Part shown: piece by piece, positions 9,737 to 18,624 of the stretch
How the letters are laid out: every line of letters starts with the position of its first letter
Numbering within the stretch: the first letter of the stretch is position 1
Assembly: GCA_963792655.1 (NCBI GenBank)
Contig: CAWBWU010000001.1
Coordinates: 124,001 to 188,000 of the forward strand
DNA length: 64,000 nucleotides
Origin: DOZZ01 sp963792655
GTDB taxonomy: Bacteria; Acidobacteriota; Terriglobia; Bryobacterales; Bryobacteraceae
Reading direction: 5' to 3'
Notes under the pieces: generated by a model
Told to the model about the DNA's origin: nothing
Seen by the model: only the letters and a program-made list of their open reading frames with translations
The model's database searches: none
Program-made: the position numbers and the translations under genes

Positions 9737-10627
9737 ATGGCAAAGTTGGCGTTTCTCGGTTTAGGCATCATGGGCGGACCCATGGCGCGCAATTTGTTGC
9801 GTGCGGGTCATCAAGTCGCGCTGTGGTCGAACACAGCCGCAAAGGCGAAAGAGTTAGCCGCAGCGGAAGGCGGTGTGTTCTGCGCAACCGCAGCAGAGGC
9901 CGCTGCCATGGCCGACTGCGTTTTCCTTTGCGTGGGCGACACTGCGATGTCCGAAAACGTCATCCTCGGAAAAGATGGCGTGCGGCAAGGGGCACGGAAG
10001 GGCACCACGGTTGTGGACGCCAGCACCATCAGCCCCGCAGCCAGCATTCGCATTACGGAAGAACTGTCCCAGGCCGGATTGGATTTCCTGGGCGCGCCTT
10101 GCACCGGGTCCAAGCCCGGCGCTGAGGGTGGCACGCTCACCTTTATGGTGGGAGGCGACGAGAAGGTTTTCGACCGGGTTCGTCCCCTGCTGGAGCCCAT
10201 GGGCAAACGCATTTATTACTGCGGCGGCCCAGGCATGGGTCTGCACGCCAAGCTTACGCAAAATCTGATTCTGTCAAACATTCTGAACGCGTTTAACGAA
10301 GGCCTGGTCCTGAGCACGAAGGCGGGTGTGCGCCCGAGCTTGATGCTCGAGATCCTGGCGAACAGCGCGGCCAAAAGCGGGCTTATCGAATACAAAGCAC
10401 CGTTCGTGCTCCGTCGCGACTTCACGCCCAACTTCTCTCTGAAGTGGATGCATAAGGATACGTCGCTCATGGTGGACTCCGGAGCAGAGCTCGGCGTGCC
10501 GCTGCCTTTGACCAATCTGACCAAGAGCTTGTTTGAGAGCGCGATCGCAGAAGGCCACGGGGAAGAAGACATGTGCGCTTCCATCAAAACGCTGGAAGGT
10601 AAGGCGGGGGTAACGGTTTCTGAATAG
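9737..10627 (+). CDS. NAD(P)-dependent oxidoreductase, 3-hydroxyisobutyrate dehydrogenase family
   Basis: A 296-aa beta-hydroxyacid dehydrogenase. The N-terminal Rossmann motif 'LGLGIMGGPMARNL' begins within ten residues of the ATG at 9737, which sets this start although the frame is open further upstream. The substrate-binding segment 'GAPCTGSKPGAEGGTL' and the catalytic lysine region 'HAKLTQNLIL' are present, as is 'LKWMHKDTSLM' near the C-terminus. The family includes 3-hydroxyisobutyrate dehydrogenase, tartronate semialdehyde reductase and glyoxylate/succinic semialdehyde reductases. The exact substrate cannot be read from sequence. The protein is intact and probably cytosolic. It is followed by a structured leader and dxr. 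Confidence 0.88.
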   Translation: MAKLAFLGLGIMGGPMARNLLRAGHQVALWSNTAAKAKELAAAEGGVFCATAAEAAAMADCVFLCVGDTAMSENVILGKDGVRQGARKGTTVVDASTISPAASIRITEELSQAGLDFLGAPCTGSKPGAEGGTLTFMVGGDEKVFDRVRPLLEPMGKRIYYCGGPGMGLHAKLTQNLILSNILNAFNEGLVLSTKAGVRPSLMLEILANSAAKSGLIEYKAPFVLRRDFTPNFSLKWMHKDTSLMVDSGAELGVPLPLTNLTKSLFESAIAEGHGEEDMCASIKTLEGKAGVTVSE

Positions 10628-10650
10628 TACGTTTTCAGACGTTCGTTGGA

Positions 10651-10818
10651 GGGTGCAGCAACAAAGCTGCCCACCAGATACAAAAAATGGTTGCGCAGCT
10701 CCTGCGGATATCCTATTATTGGAATCAAGCCGGGGAGGAAGAAAAACTCCCACCAAAGCGAGACTAACCTCTAAGACCCCTGAAGCAAACCTCCCCGGCG
10801 CCCGCAAGGGTTTGCTTC
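10651..10818 (+). promoter_or_regulatory. Structured leader or small RNA upstream of dxr, with interlocking inverted repeats
   Basis: The 249-bp gap before dxr has several stems: GCAGC/GCTGC (10655-10659 with 10666-10670), CGCAG/CTGCG (10694-10698 with 10702-10706), a perfect 10-bp pair GCCGGGGAGG/CCTCCCCGGC (10729-10738 with 10790-10799) and a perfect 10-bp pair GAAGCAAACC/GGTTTGCTTC (10782-10791 with 10809-10818). The last two interleave and share two bases, so they must form a pseudoknot or exclude each other. I do not recognise a known riboswitch family. It could be a cis-regulatory leader, an attenuator, a terminator region or a small RNA. A 72-codon frame inside it looks non-coding. Confidence 0.5.
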
Positions 10819-10876
10819 TTCTGGAAATCAGCCCCTCCCCTTCGAATTTACTCCTGCAGAGCGCGATCTAGTCTGC

Positions 10877-12091
10877 ATGCAATCACTTACACTGCTCGGC
10901 TCGACAGGTTCCATCGGTTCCAGCACGCTGGATGTCGTGCGTCGGCTGCGGCCCGAATTCCAGGTGTTCGCTTTGGCAGCAGGGCGCAATACGGGTGAAC
11001 TGGCGCGCCAGATTGCTGAATTCCGCCCGCGCGTGGCAGTGGTTCCTACTGAATTCCAAATTTCACAGGTTTCGGAACATCTGCAGAAGTTGGGAATTTC
11101 GAAATCGGAATGGCCCCAACTTGAGAGCGGACCCGAGGCACTGGTGCGCATTGCCTGTGCGCCGGAAATCGATGTCTTGCTTTCCGCAATCGTCGGGGTC
11201 GCTGGCATGGACGCCACTTACCGGGCAGCATTGCTCGGGAAGCGCATTGCGTTGGCTAACAAGGAAACGCTGGTCGCCGGCGGAATCCTGGTGATGGATG
11301 CCGTTCGCCGGTCTGGGGCCGAGCTTATCCCAGTTGACAGCGAGCATAACGGTGCTCACCAATGCCTCCGCGGGGGCAAGCGAGCCGAAGCGACGAAGCT
11401 GGTGCTCACGGCGAGCGGGGGACCGTTTCGCAATACACCCGCAAGCGAACTTGCTTTCGTGACGCCGGAGCAAGCTCTACGTCATCCAACATGGAAAATG
11501 GGCAACCGCATCACGATCGATTCGGCAACGCTCATGAACAAAGGTTTCGAAGTGATCGAAGCCTGCTGGCTTTTCGACTTTCCGCCCGCGTCAGTGGAAG
11601 TGGTGGTTCATCCGCAATCGAGCGTGCACGCGATGGTGGAGTACAACGATGGGAGCGTGCTGGCCCAAATCTCCGCGACAGATATGCGCATGCCCATTCA
11701 GTACGCGTTGACGTATCCGGACCGGGCGGCAGCTCCGGTGCCCAAGATCGACTGGTCGCAACATCGCGAATGGCAGTTCGATCCGCCGGACCACGCGAAG
11801 TTCCCGCTGTTACGAATTGCCTATGAGACATTCGAAGCCGGAGGCACGGCAGGCTGCACATTGAACGCGGCAGACGAAATCGCCGTAGAAGCATTTCTGC
11901 AGGGCCAAATTGGTTTTCTGGATATCGCGACGGTGGTGGAAGAGACGCTTCAACGCGTTCCGGTGAGACAGCCGCTTGCAATCGACGATATTCTGATGGT
12001 GGACGAAAAATCACGCGTAGCAGCACGGCAGGTAGCGCAAGAACGCGCGGGGTCAAGGTTATCTGTTCCTGTATCGCCAGTGAAAGCGTAA
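10877..12091 (+). CDS. dxr: 1-deoxy-D-xylulose 5-phosphate reductoisomerase
   Basis: Second step of the MEP isoprenoid pathway: NADPH-dependent conversion of DXP to 2-C-methyl-D-erythritol 4-phosphate in the cytosol. The 404-aa protein starts with the NADPH-binding motif 'LGSTGSIGSSTLDV', then 'LANKETLVAGG', 'PVDSEHN' with the metal-binding Asp and Glu, 'TASGGPF', 'HPTWKMG' and 'ATLMNKGFEVIEA', which carries the Asn-Lys-Glu of the active site. Length is normal. One odd point: the residues after 'SEHN' read GAH, where family members usually have AIF or AIH. rseP follows after 7 bp, so the two form an operon. Confidence 0.96.
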   Translation: MQSLTLLGSTGSIGSSTLDVVRRLRPEFQVFALAAGRNTGELARQIAEFRPRVAVVPTEFQISQVSEHLQKLGISKSEWPQLESGPEALVRIACAPEIDVLLSAIVGVAGMDATYRAALLGKRIALANKETLVAGGILVMDAVRRSGAELIPVDSEHNGAHQCLRGGKRAEATKLVLTASGGPFRNTPASELAFVTPEQALRHPTWKMGNRITIDSATLMNKGFEVIEACWLFDFPPASVEVVVHPQSSVHAMVEYNDGSVLAQISATDMRMPIQYALTYPDRAAAPVPKIDWSQHREWQFDPPDHAKFPLLRIAYETFEAGGTAGCTLNAADEIAVEAFLQGQIGFLDIATVVEETLQRVPVRQPLAIDDILMVDEKSRVAARQVAQERAGSRLSVPVSPVKA

Positions 12092-12098
12092 GGATTGA

Positions 12099-13415
12099 AT
12101 GGGTGTTCTCTATAACGTAGCTTGGGTTCTGGTGCTGATCGGGGTCATGATCCTGGTCCACGAGCTCGGACATTTTTGGGCAGCCCGCTACTTCGATGTG
12201 AAAGTCGACGCATTCAGCTTCGGCTTCGGACCACGGCTGATCGGGTTCCGCCGCGGCGAGACGGATTATCGCGTGTCTGCGATTCCGTTTGGCGGCTACG
12301 TCAAGATGGCCGGGGAACAACCGGGTGACGACGGTGCACAAGACCCGCGCGGCTTTCTGCGCAAACCCCGCTGGCAGCGCCTGATCATCGCGTTCGCCGG
12401 ACCGTTCATGAATGTGGTGCTGGCGGTCTGTCTTCTGACCGGACTCTTCATGGTGGATTACCAGAAGGTGGTCGAAGAAGGCGGCGCCGTGATCGGGCAC
12501 GTGGAAGCAAACTCGCCCGCAGCGAAGGCCGGTTTTCAGGATGGCGATAAGATCATCCAGCTCGACGGGGAGAAGAATCCCTCGTGGGAAGACATCCGCA
12601 CGCGTGAAATGATCAGCGCCGGCAAGATGCTCGATGTCAGCATCGAACGCGCGGGACAGATCAAGAATTTGCGTGTGATGCCCGTTCTCGACTCGACCGA
12701 TCAAGTTGGCCTGGCGGGTTGGGAAGAGCGCAGCCAGATCATCGTGCGCGGGCTTACGCCGGGCAAGCCGGGTGAAGCAGCGGGCCTGCAGAATGGTGAC
12801 CTCCTGCTGAGCATCAACGGCGAAGCGATCCTTTCGCCCTACAAACTGCAGGAGACCGTTCGCAGCACCGATGGAAAGCCGGTGCAGCTTGAGTTCAAGC
12901 GCGGCGATCAGACGCAACACATTACGGTGACCCCGGTGTATTCTGCCGCCGACAAGCGTTACGTGATCGGTATCGAGATGGGGCGTAAGGTGGACGTCGT
13001 GAGCACAAAGCTTGCGCCACTTCCCGCGCTGCAGGAATCAGTGCGGCAGAACGCGCGCAGCGCTTCGTTGATCTATCTTTCATTGAAGGGCATCGTGGAA
13101 CGCAGGCTCTCGGCGAAGGCATTACAAGGGCCGATCGGTATGGCGAAGCTGTCGGGCGATGCCGCGCGGCTCGGCGCCGCAACCTTCATCATGCTCATGG
13201 CGGCCGTCAGCGTGAACCTGGCGATCTTCAATTTGCTGCCGATTCCCATTCTGGATGGCGGCGTCATCGTCATGCTCGTGATCGAGATGCTGATGGGCCG
13301 CGATCTCAGCGCGGCGGTGAAAGAAGGCGTGCTGAAAGCCGGCTTCGTCTTTCTCATGGCCATCGTTGTCTTTGTGCTCTACAACGATATTTCGAAGATC
13401 TTGCCGCGCGGCTGA
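12099..13415 (+). CDS. rseP: RIP metalloprotease RseP (site-2 protease)
   Basis: Inner-membrane zinc protease that cleaves anti-sigma factors or signal-peptide remnants within the membrane. The 438-aa protein has the zinc motif 'HELGHF' in the first membrane segment (about residue 22) and a beta-loop 'PFGGYVKMAGE'. Two PDZ-like domains follow (around residues 125-205 and 215-290, 'AKAGFQDGDKI' and 'EAAGLQNGDLL'). The C-terminal membrane segments hold 'NLLPIPILDGG', whose Asp is the third zinc ligand. All catalytic residues are visible and the length is normal. Coupling to dxr matches the arrangement common in many bacteria. Confidence 0.96.
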   Translation: MGVLYNVAWVLVLIGVMILVHELGHFWAARYFDVKVDAFSFGFGPRLIGFRRGETDYRVSAIPFGGYVKMAGEQPGDDGAQDPRGFLRKPRWQRLIIAFAGPFMNVVLAVCLLTGLFMVDYQKVVEEGGAVIGHVEANSPAAKAGFQDGDKIIQLDGEKNPSWEDIRTREMISAGKMLDVSIERAGQIKNLRVMPVLDSTDQVGLAGWEERSQIIVRGLTPGKPGEAAGLQNGDLLLSINGEAILSPYKLQETVRSTDGKPVQLEFKRGDQTQHITVTPVYSAADKRYVIGIEMGRKVDVVSTKLAPLPALQESVRQNARSASLIYLSLKGIVERRLSAKALQGPIGMAKLSGDAARLGAATFIMLMAAVSVNLAIFNLLPIPILDGGVIVMLVIEMLMGRDLSAAVKEGVLKAGFVFLMAIVVFVLYNDISKILPRG

Positions 13416-13456
13416 ACCTCCGAGCGCCGAAGAGACATCTGCTAACCTGACCCTGC

Positions 13457-15037
13457 ATGGAAAACGCGTGTATCCGCCAGACCGAGCTGCCGAATACCAC
13501 GCGGTTATTCGCTGATTACGTTTATCACCCTGATCGCGTCTCGCAGTTTTACCCATTCTCACCGCACGCCCCAGAGGCGTTCGCGAAGTCTGCTTCACAA
13601 ATCGACTTTCCCGATGAACGCCGCACCGCGCTCGTGGCTGCGCTTCGAGAGCAGAATGGCGACCACCCGCTGCTCGAGAGGCTGAGCCAACGTGGCACGG
13701 TTGCGGTGGTTACTGGGCAGCAAGTGGGCCTGTTTTCCGGTCCGGCTTACACCGTCTACAAGGCGTTGACGGCCGTCGCGCTCGCCGAGCGCCTGACGCG
13801 GGAAGGCATCTCCGCCGTTCCTATTTTCTGGCTTGCTACGGAAGATCACGACTTCGCTGAAGTCAACCAGGCGTGGTTTTTCGATGCGCAGCATCACGCG
13901 GCGAAATTAACCGCCGACGCGCAGCAGAACGGGACGCAGCCGGTCGGTAACGTTCAGATCACGGCAGCGCCGTGGGCCGAAGCGGAGACGCTACTGCGCG
14001 ATCTCCCTTTCGCCGACGAAGCACTGGCGTTGCTTCGTGACGCCTATCAGCCGGGACGGACATTTGGAGACGCATTCGCCGCCCTGCTCGATGCGCTCGT
14101 CGGCCGCTTTGGAATTTTGAAGATTGATCCATTGCGTCCGGCAGTGCGCGCCTTAGGCGCTCCGCTGTTGCGCGACGCCGTGCGGCAGGCGCCGGAATTG
14201 ACCGATGCGCTGTTGAGCCGCACGAAGGAACTCACGGCGGCTGGCTATCACGCGCAGGTGCATATCGAAGCCAAGACGTCGCTGTTTTTTCTGCTCGATG
14301 AAGGCCAGCGTGTCAGTCTGCGCCGCAACGGCGAGGGCTATGCTGCGGGCAGCCGCAAGTTCACAACCGAAGATTTGGCCGATCAGGCTGAGCGGCTTTC
14401 GCCCAACGCTCTGCTACGGCCCGTAGTGCAGGACTACATGCTGCCCACCGTCGCTTACGTCGGCGGCCCTGCGGAGTTGGCCTACCTGGCGCAATCGCAG
14501 GTTTTGTATCAGCGCCTTCTTGGGCGTCAACCGGTTGCCGTGCCGCGCGCGGGGTTCACGCTTGTGGATGCAAGAAGTGCGAAGCTCCTCGAACGGTATC
14601 GTCTGAGTGTCGCTGATGTGTTTGGCGGCGAAGAAGCCGTGCGGGTGCAGTGCGCTGCGCAGCTTGTTCCGCAATCGATGAAAGCGGTCATGAGCGACAC
14701 GCGGCGCGATACTTCGGCTGCACTCGCCAGGCTCTCCGCAGAACTATCCGGGTTCGATGCGTCTCTCGATGCCGCGCTCGCCACGAGCAAGCGCAAGATT
14801 GAATACCAACTGGCGAAGATCGAGGCCAAGACCGGTCGCGAAGTTCTCCGCCGCGATGAGCGAGCGCTTGCCGATGCGACATCGCTTTCCGCTTTGATCT
14901 ACCCGCATAAACACATGCAGGAACGGCTCTACTCAATCATCCCGTTCATCGCCAAATATGGCACCGGCGTGATCGATCAGGTTTATCAAAACCTGCAGCT
15001 TGATTGCCCGGATCATCAACTTCTGCTGGTCGAATAG
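13457..15037 (+). CDS. bshC: BshC, putative cysteine ligase of bacillithiol synthesis
   Basis: A 526-aa cytosolic protein of the BshC family, which is thought to add cysteine to GlcN-malate in the last step of bacillithiol synthesis. Family hallmarks are clear: 'VVTGQQVGLFSGPAYTVYKA' (HUP-fold nucleotide-binding region), 'FWLATEDHDFAEV', 'PTVAYVGGPAELAYLAQ' and the C-terminal coiled coil ending 'HMQERLYSIIPF'. The ATG at 13457 is 42 bp after rseP. bshA and bshB are not in this window. The 3' end overlaps the convergent HEAT-repeat gene by 22 bp. Confidence 0.94.
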   Translation: MENACIRQTELPNTTRLFADYVYHPDRVSQFYPFSPHAPEAFAKSASQIDFPDERRTALVAALREQNGDHPLLERLSQRGTVAVVTGQQVGLFSGPAYTVYKALTAVALAERLTREGISAVPIFWLATEDHDFAEVNQAWFFDAQHHAAKLTADAQQNGTQPVGNVQITAAPWAEAETLLRDLPFADEALALLRDAYQPGRTFGDAFAALLDALVGRFGILKIDPLRPAVRALGAPLLRDAVRQAPELTDALLSRTKELTAAGYHAQVHIEAKTSLFFLLDEGQRVSLRRNGEGYAAGSRKFTTEDLADQAERLSPNALLRPVVQDYMLPTVAYVGGPAELAYLAQSQVLYQRLLGRQPVAVPRAGFTLVDARSAKLLERYRLSVADVFGGEEAVRVQCAAQLVPQSMKAVMSDTRRDTSAALARLSAELSGFDASLDAALATSKRKIEYQLAKIEAKTGREVLRRDERALADATSLSALIYPHKHMQERLYSIIPFIAKYGTGVIDQVYQNLQLDCPDHQLLLVE

Positions 15038-15546
15038 TTCAGCCGCTTCAGCAGCATCCGCCCACGCGCGCGCATCGCCGGCGTTCCGGTCTGAGTTAGT
15101 TCTGCAAGTAGCGGCGCGACCCGCGGCAGCAGTGTTCGGTCTTGGAGCGCGAGCTCGGCCAAGCCTTGCATCGCACAGGTCCGGGCGATACTGCTCTTCT
15201 CGTTCAGATAACCGAGCAGGATCTGCACCGCCGCATGGCGATCATCTGCTGTCAGCGTCAGCCGTGGAAGAATGAGCGCCAGCTTCCAGCGCGTTTCTGG
15301 CTCGGGAAGAACCGTAGCCTCGTAGAGAACCGGTTCTTTGTATGCGTCGAGCCATTCGGGGTTCTGCCGGGTCAGGTGCTCGATCGCGTAGGCTGCGCGC
15401 GCACGCAGATCCCGATTTTCTTCTTGCAGCGCGTCGATCAGATGCGGGAACAGGGAGGGCTGTTTTTCCACCCGGCGGATAACGTCGTCCACACGCCCCT
15501 TATCGAGGCGTCCCCCGATTTCAAGCAGCGCCAGAATCTGGTGCAC
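15016..15546 (-). CDS. HEAT-repeat protein
   Basis: A 176-aa all-helical protein with HEAT-type repeats, e.g. 'DLRARAAYAIEHL', 'ETRWKLALILPRL' and 'IARTCAMQGLAELAL'. Such domains are protein-binding scaffolds. There is no catalytic motif, signal peptide or membrane segment. The function is unknown and the neighbours do not suggest one. The start at 15546 lies 26 bp from the divergent tRNA-Arg, so promoter space is very small. The gene ends inside the last codons of bshC on the other strand. Confidence 0.75.
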   Translation of the reverse strand: MHQILALLEIGGRLDKGRVDDVIRRVEKQPSLFPHLIDALQEENRDLRARAAYAIEHLTRQNPEWLDAYKEPVLYEATVLPEPETRWKLALILPRLTLTADDRHAAVQILLGYLNEKSSIARTCAMQGLAELALQDRTLLPRVAPLLAELTQTGTPAMRARGRMLLKRLNYSTSRS

Positions 15547-15571
15547 GCCGTATTCTACAATTGACCACAGC

Positions 15572-15648
15572 GGGCACGTAGCTCAGATGGATAGAGCAGC
15601 CGCCTCCTAAGCGGCAGGTCAGCAGTTCGAATCTGCTCGTGCCCACCA
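15572..15648 (+). tRNA. tRNA-Arg (CCT anticodon)
   Basis: A 77-nt cloverleaf with encoded CCA. Acceptor GGGCACG pairs with CGTGCCC, D arm AGCTCAGATGGATAGAGC, anticodon loop CTCCTAA (anticodon CCT, reads AGG) on stem GCCGC/GCGGC, and T arm with GTTCGAATC. Confidence 0.97.
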
Positions 15649-15700
15649 ACCCCCGCATCACACTTGGCGACGGAAGTTGAATTGCAGTACGTGGTCTGCC

Positions 15701-17430
15701 ATGCAGACGGCTGCTTCGTACGTTTGGTCTTTCACCGGGGCTCCGCTCCGCGTCGCTCTTGATTTGCCTGTGGTGTCGGCAATGCGAGATGCCATGGACC
15801 GTCACAGCGGCATGGAAATTGGCGGTCTGCTGCTTGGCTCGTCATCCGGCGGCGTCACCCATATCACTGGTTTCGAACCCGTTGATTGTGAGCACCGCCG
15901 CGGCCCCGCTTACGACCTTTCGCCTGAAGACCGCGGGCGCTTCAGCAGAGTCTACGCGAGCTTGCTGAAGAAGCGCGGCCGTGACACCACCGTCGTGGGT
16001 TATTTCCGTACGCATCAACGGCTTGGACTCTATCTGGATGAACACGACTTCCGCACTGTCCAGGAGTTTTTCCCCAACGCCGATCAAGTGGTGCTGCTGA
16101 TTCGGCCGGAGCGCAACGGAGATCCCGTCGCGGGATTCTTCTTCTGGGAAGACGGCGAGATGCATCGTCGCGAGAGCTTCCAGCCTTTCCCGTTTGACGA
16201 ACACGCACTGGCCTCCGGAGGCTTTCCGCTGGAAGGTGCAGCCGTTGCCGAGCAGTCGCCGGCCGCTCCGCCCAGATTCGCGCCGGTAACCAACAGCTGT
16301 TCCTGCGGAACCTCGCGTTGCGCCCGTGCCTGAGCCGCACGCTCCTGTAGAGCGCCCTGTGCACAAGCCGGTTCGTGTTGACGGTGGTGGACGGTGGTGG
16401 AAAGCAGCCGCTATTCTGGCAGGTATCCCGCTCGGCGCAGCCATTGCTCATTGGGCCGGGCTCGGTCAACAACACATAACTCCTGCGATAAACACAGCCC
16501 CTGCTGCGAACGTGGCACAAGCTCCTGCGCCTGGTGCGGTGACGGCGCCGTCATCAGCCTCCCGGCAACCGGCACAGGCGGCGGACGCCTTGCCGGGCAC
16601 CGTCCCGAGCCCGAATGCGAACGACGCGGTGGAAGTCTCTCCCTACGCAAAGCCTTCCCCCTGGAGCGAACCCGCCCGGAGCGCCGCCGAGGGTCAGAAT
16701 TCAGTTCTCGCTACGAGCAGGCCGCCTGTTCCGCGCCAGGATCCGCTAGAGAGGCCGTTGCCATATGCCCGGCCGGCAGCGCGGCCACTGGAGCCGGCAC
16801 AGTTTGCGCGGCCCACGCGCGAGTCGGGGCCGATGGTGGTGCAGAACGCGCCGCCCAACCCGAACGTCTTCTGTAGTCCCGAGTTCGCCAGAGAAGCCTG
16901 CGACCATTCAGCCTTCGCCAGCGCCTGAAGTCAAGCAGCCGGAACCGCGGCAGCTTACCGCCGAGAATATTCCGCCGGCTGCGGATCGCCAGCCAGAACC
17001 TGTCGTACCGCCGGTGCGTCCGCGTCGGGCCTTCCGTCCGGAGTCTCGGCCCGCGATTTCCGTTGAGCCGCTCGACGACCAGGAACCGATCGTCACCAAG
17101 AATGTGCGCCGCTTTGGCCGCCTGCTGACCCTAGGAGCACTCGGCCAGAATCAGTTTGTGCCGCCGCGTGCAGTGCATGAGTTTGCTCCGGCAGTTCCGG
17201 AATCCGTTGCGCGGCAATTGACCGAAGTAGTACCGATCGCAGTCAGGATCTCGGTCGATCGCACCGGCCGCGTACGAGGCACCGAACTGCTCACGCGTGC
17301 CGCCGATCCGGAACTTGCGCTGCTTGCGGTGGATGCCGCGCGCAAGTGGGAGTTCGAAGCCGCGCGCCGCAACGACGAGCCTGTATCGAGCTCCGTCGTC
17401 GCACACTTCCGCTTCCGTCCACCGCAGTAA
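15701..17430 (+). pseudogene. JAB/MPN-like domain fused to a membrane anchor, proline-rich stalk and TonB C-terminal domain; two frameshifts
   Basis: Three overlapping frames together encode one architecture. Frame 1 (to 16333) has an MPN/JAB-like fold with 'MEIGGLLLGS' and 'GYFRTHQRLGLYLDEHD', where the JAMM metal motif is degraded (first His replaced by Arg, no Ser). Frame 2 (from about 16288) has a proline-rich linker, one membrane helix 'WWKAAAILAGIPLGAAIAHW' and a long Pro/Ala-rich stalk. Frame 3 (from about 16863 to 17430) continues the stalk and ends in a TonB-like domain with 'IAVRISVDRTGRVRG' and 'ARKWEFEAARRNDEPV'. Deleting one A at about 16288 and one A at about 16863 gives a smooth 575-aa protein. 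The start is uncertain: ATG 15701, or TTG 15677. The N-terminal domain would be cytoplasmic and the TonB domain periplasmic. The partner is unknown. Confidence 0.75.
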
Positions 17431-17445
17431 GTAAACTTGAGGGGC

Positions 17446-17766
17446 ATGGTCTCGACCCCGCCCGAAGCACGCGAACTCCTGGAGAAGTGGAAAAAGGACG
17501 CGCGGCCGCTACACGTCATGATGTCCGTTGCCGGATGCCGTTTCGCCGGCAGTGGGTGGGTGCGCGAAGTGGTGGAGGATGGCTTCGTCATCTCGGTTTC
17601 GCCGACGTCTAGCTTCACGATCCTGTTCCCAGGCAGCACCTTCGAATATTCGGAACCGCGTGAGGCGCCGGAGAACGTTCGCGAAGAGTCGCTCAGCGCG
17701 TATTTGTGTTTACTGATGGTGCGAGTGGCCGCGGGTGTGGAGATTGCGCTGGCCGAATTTCGCTAG
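17446..17766 (+). CDS. Small hypothetical protein
   Basis: A 106-aa protein from ATG 17446, 15 bp after the TonB-fusion gene and possibly co-transcribed with it. It looks like a small beta-rich domain ('FAGSGWVREVVEDGFVISVSP') after an amphipathic N-terminal helix ('ARELLEKWKKDAR'), with a helical C-terminus. I see no known motif, signal peptide or membrane segment. Codon use resembles that of its neighbours, which supports coding. The function is unknown. Confidence 0.6.
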   Translation: MVSTPPEARELLEKWKKDARPLHVMMSVAGCRFAGSGWVREVVEDGFVISVSPTSSFTILFPGSTFEYSEPREAPENVREESLSAYLCLLMVRVAAGVEIALAEFR

Positions 17767-17806
17767 TTCGCGCTGACCCTGCAGCCGATCAGCCCCTCAA
17801 AGTTGA

Positions 17807-17995
17807 TCACTTCTGTTGCTCACGCAACCGGCGCCCGGCTTCGCGCAGTTCGTCCACAAAGAGCGCATGCGCCGATGCGTTGCGCAATCGTTCTTCGACC
17901 GTCAGCTTTAGATTTTCGCGAATCAGCGTGCGATCGATATCCCGCTTGAAAGCTTCCACCCTCGCGTCGAAGTCCTCCGGAGACACTTCTGGCAC
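17807..17995 (-). CDS. Small hypothetical protein coupled to an ATPase gene
   Basis: A 62-aa, highly charged, helical protein ('EDFDARVEAFKRDIDRTLI', 'VDELREAGRRLREQQK'). It starts 8 bp after the stop of the ATPase gene upstream, so the pair is an operon. The spacing suggests the protein assists or is regulated with the ATPase, but nothing in its sequence names a role. It is convergent with the hypothetical gene ending at 17766. Confidence 0.6.
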   Translation of the reverse strand: MPEVSPEDFDARVEAFKRDIDRTLIRENLKLTVEERLRNASAHALFVDELREAGRRLREQQK

Positions 17996-18003
17996 GTTTC
18001 AGT

Positions 18004-18603
18004 TTATTGCAGCGTGCTGCTGCCGTGCGTTCCCATGGTGCCCTCGGCGATGTTGCGGTTCACGTGATTGTCGAGATTGATGACATACGTGTCGGGCGAT
18101 TCGAGCAACACCGGGCTGTGCGTGGCACAGATGATCCGGAACTTCTTTTTGTCCGCCAGTTCCAGCAGCATCTTTAGAATGCGCCGCTGATTCGAAACCG
18201 AGAGAGCCATCTCTGGCTCATCGAGCAACAGAATGCTGCCATCCGCGAGCGCCGGAAAGTTTTCTTTGAACATCGACAGCATCACCTGGCCGTGGCTTGC
18301 CATCTGCAGAAACTCGAGCATCTGCGGGTTGTCGCGAAAGTAATCGAGCTGCGTGCGCGGGTTATGGTGCTCCGCATCGAACAGATGCACGCCCGCGATC
18401 TTCACGTCATTTGGCGAAAGCGAATAGACGTAGTTCTCGATCTTGTCGCCGCGCAGTGCGTGGTAGATCGCATGCAGCAACGTCGATTTTCCGGCGCCGT
18501 TCTCTCCTTGCAGCATGACGACGGGATGCGAAAGATCCACAATCATCGGCATGTGAAAGTTGAGGCTCGTGAAAACCGGGTGGGCCAGAATCTTAAGAAA
18601 CAT
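18004..18603 (-). CDS. AAA/ABC-type ATPase (RecF/SMC-like P-loop, single domain)
   Basis: A 199-aa compact ATPase. Walker A 'GENGAGKST' is at about residue 34, Walker B 'SILLLDEPEMALS' at about 123, and a switch His in 'ICATHSPVLLES' near residue 160. The signature-like segment precedes Walker B. This arrangement is that of the AAA_21/AAA_15 group related to RecF, OLD and ABC heads, but without an insertion, nuclease (TOPRIM) domain or membrane part. The role cannot be deduced. It is the first gene of a two-gene operon with the 62-aa protein. Confidence 0.8.
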   Translation of the reverse strand: MFLKILAHPVFTSLNFHMPMIVDLSHPVVMLQGENGAGKSTLLHAIYHALRGDKIENYVYSLSPNDVKIAGVHLFDAEHHNPRTQLDYFRDNPQMLEFLQMASHGQVMLSMFKENFPALADGSILLLDEPEMALSVSNQRRILKMLLELADKKKFRIICATHSPVLLESPDTYVINLDNHVNRNIAEGTMGTHGSSTLQ

Positions 18604-18624
18604 CAGGCCTCAGAATAGCAACCG

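Noticed and set aside
10653..10871. 72-codon frame in the dxr leader
   Set aside because: Low-complexity, no ribosome site, and it runs through the paired repeats that look like RNA structure.
11532..12920. 462-codon open frame antisense to dxr and rseP
   Set aside because: Both genes on the plus strand are intact and conserved; this frame has no recognisable motif.
16256..16360. Programmed frameshift or coupled separate genes in the JAB-TonB locus
   Set aside because: No slippery sequence or stop-start signal was seen, and deleting a single base gives a continuous proline-rich linker, so an indel is simpler.
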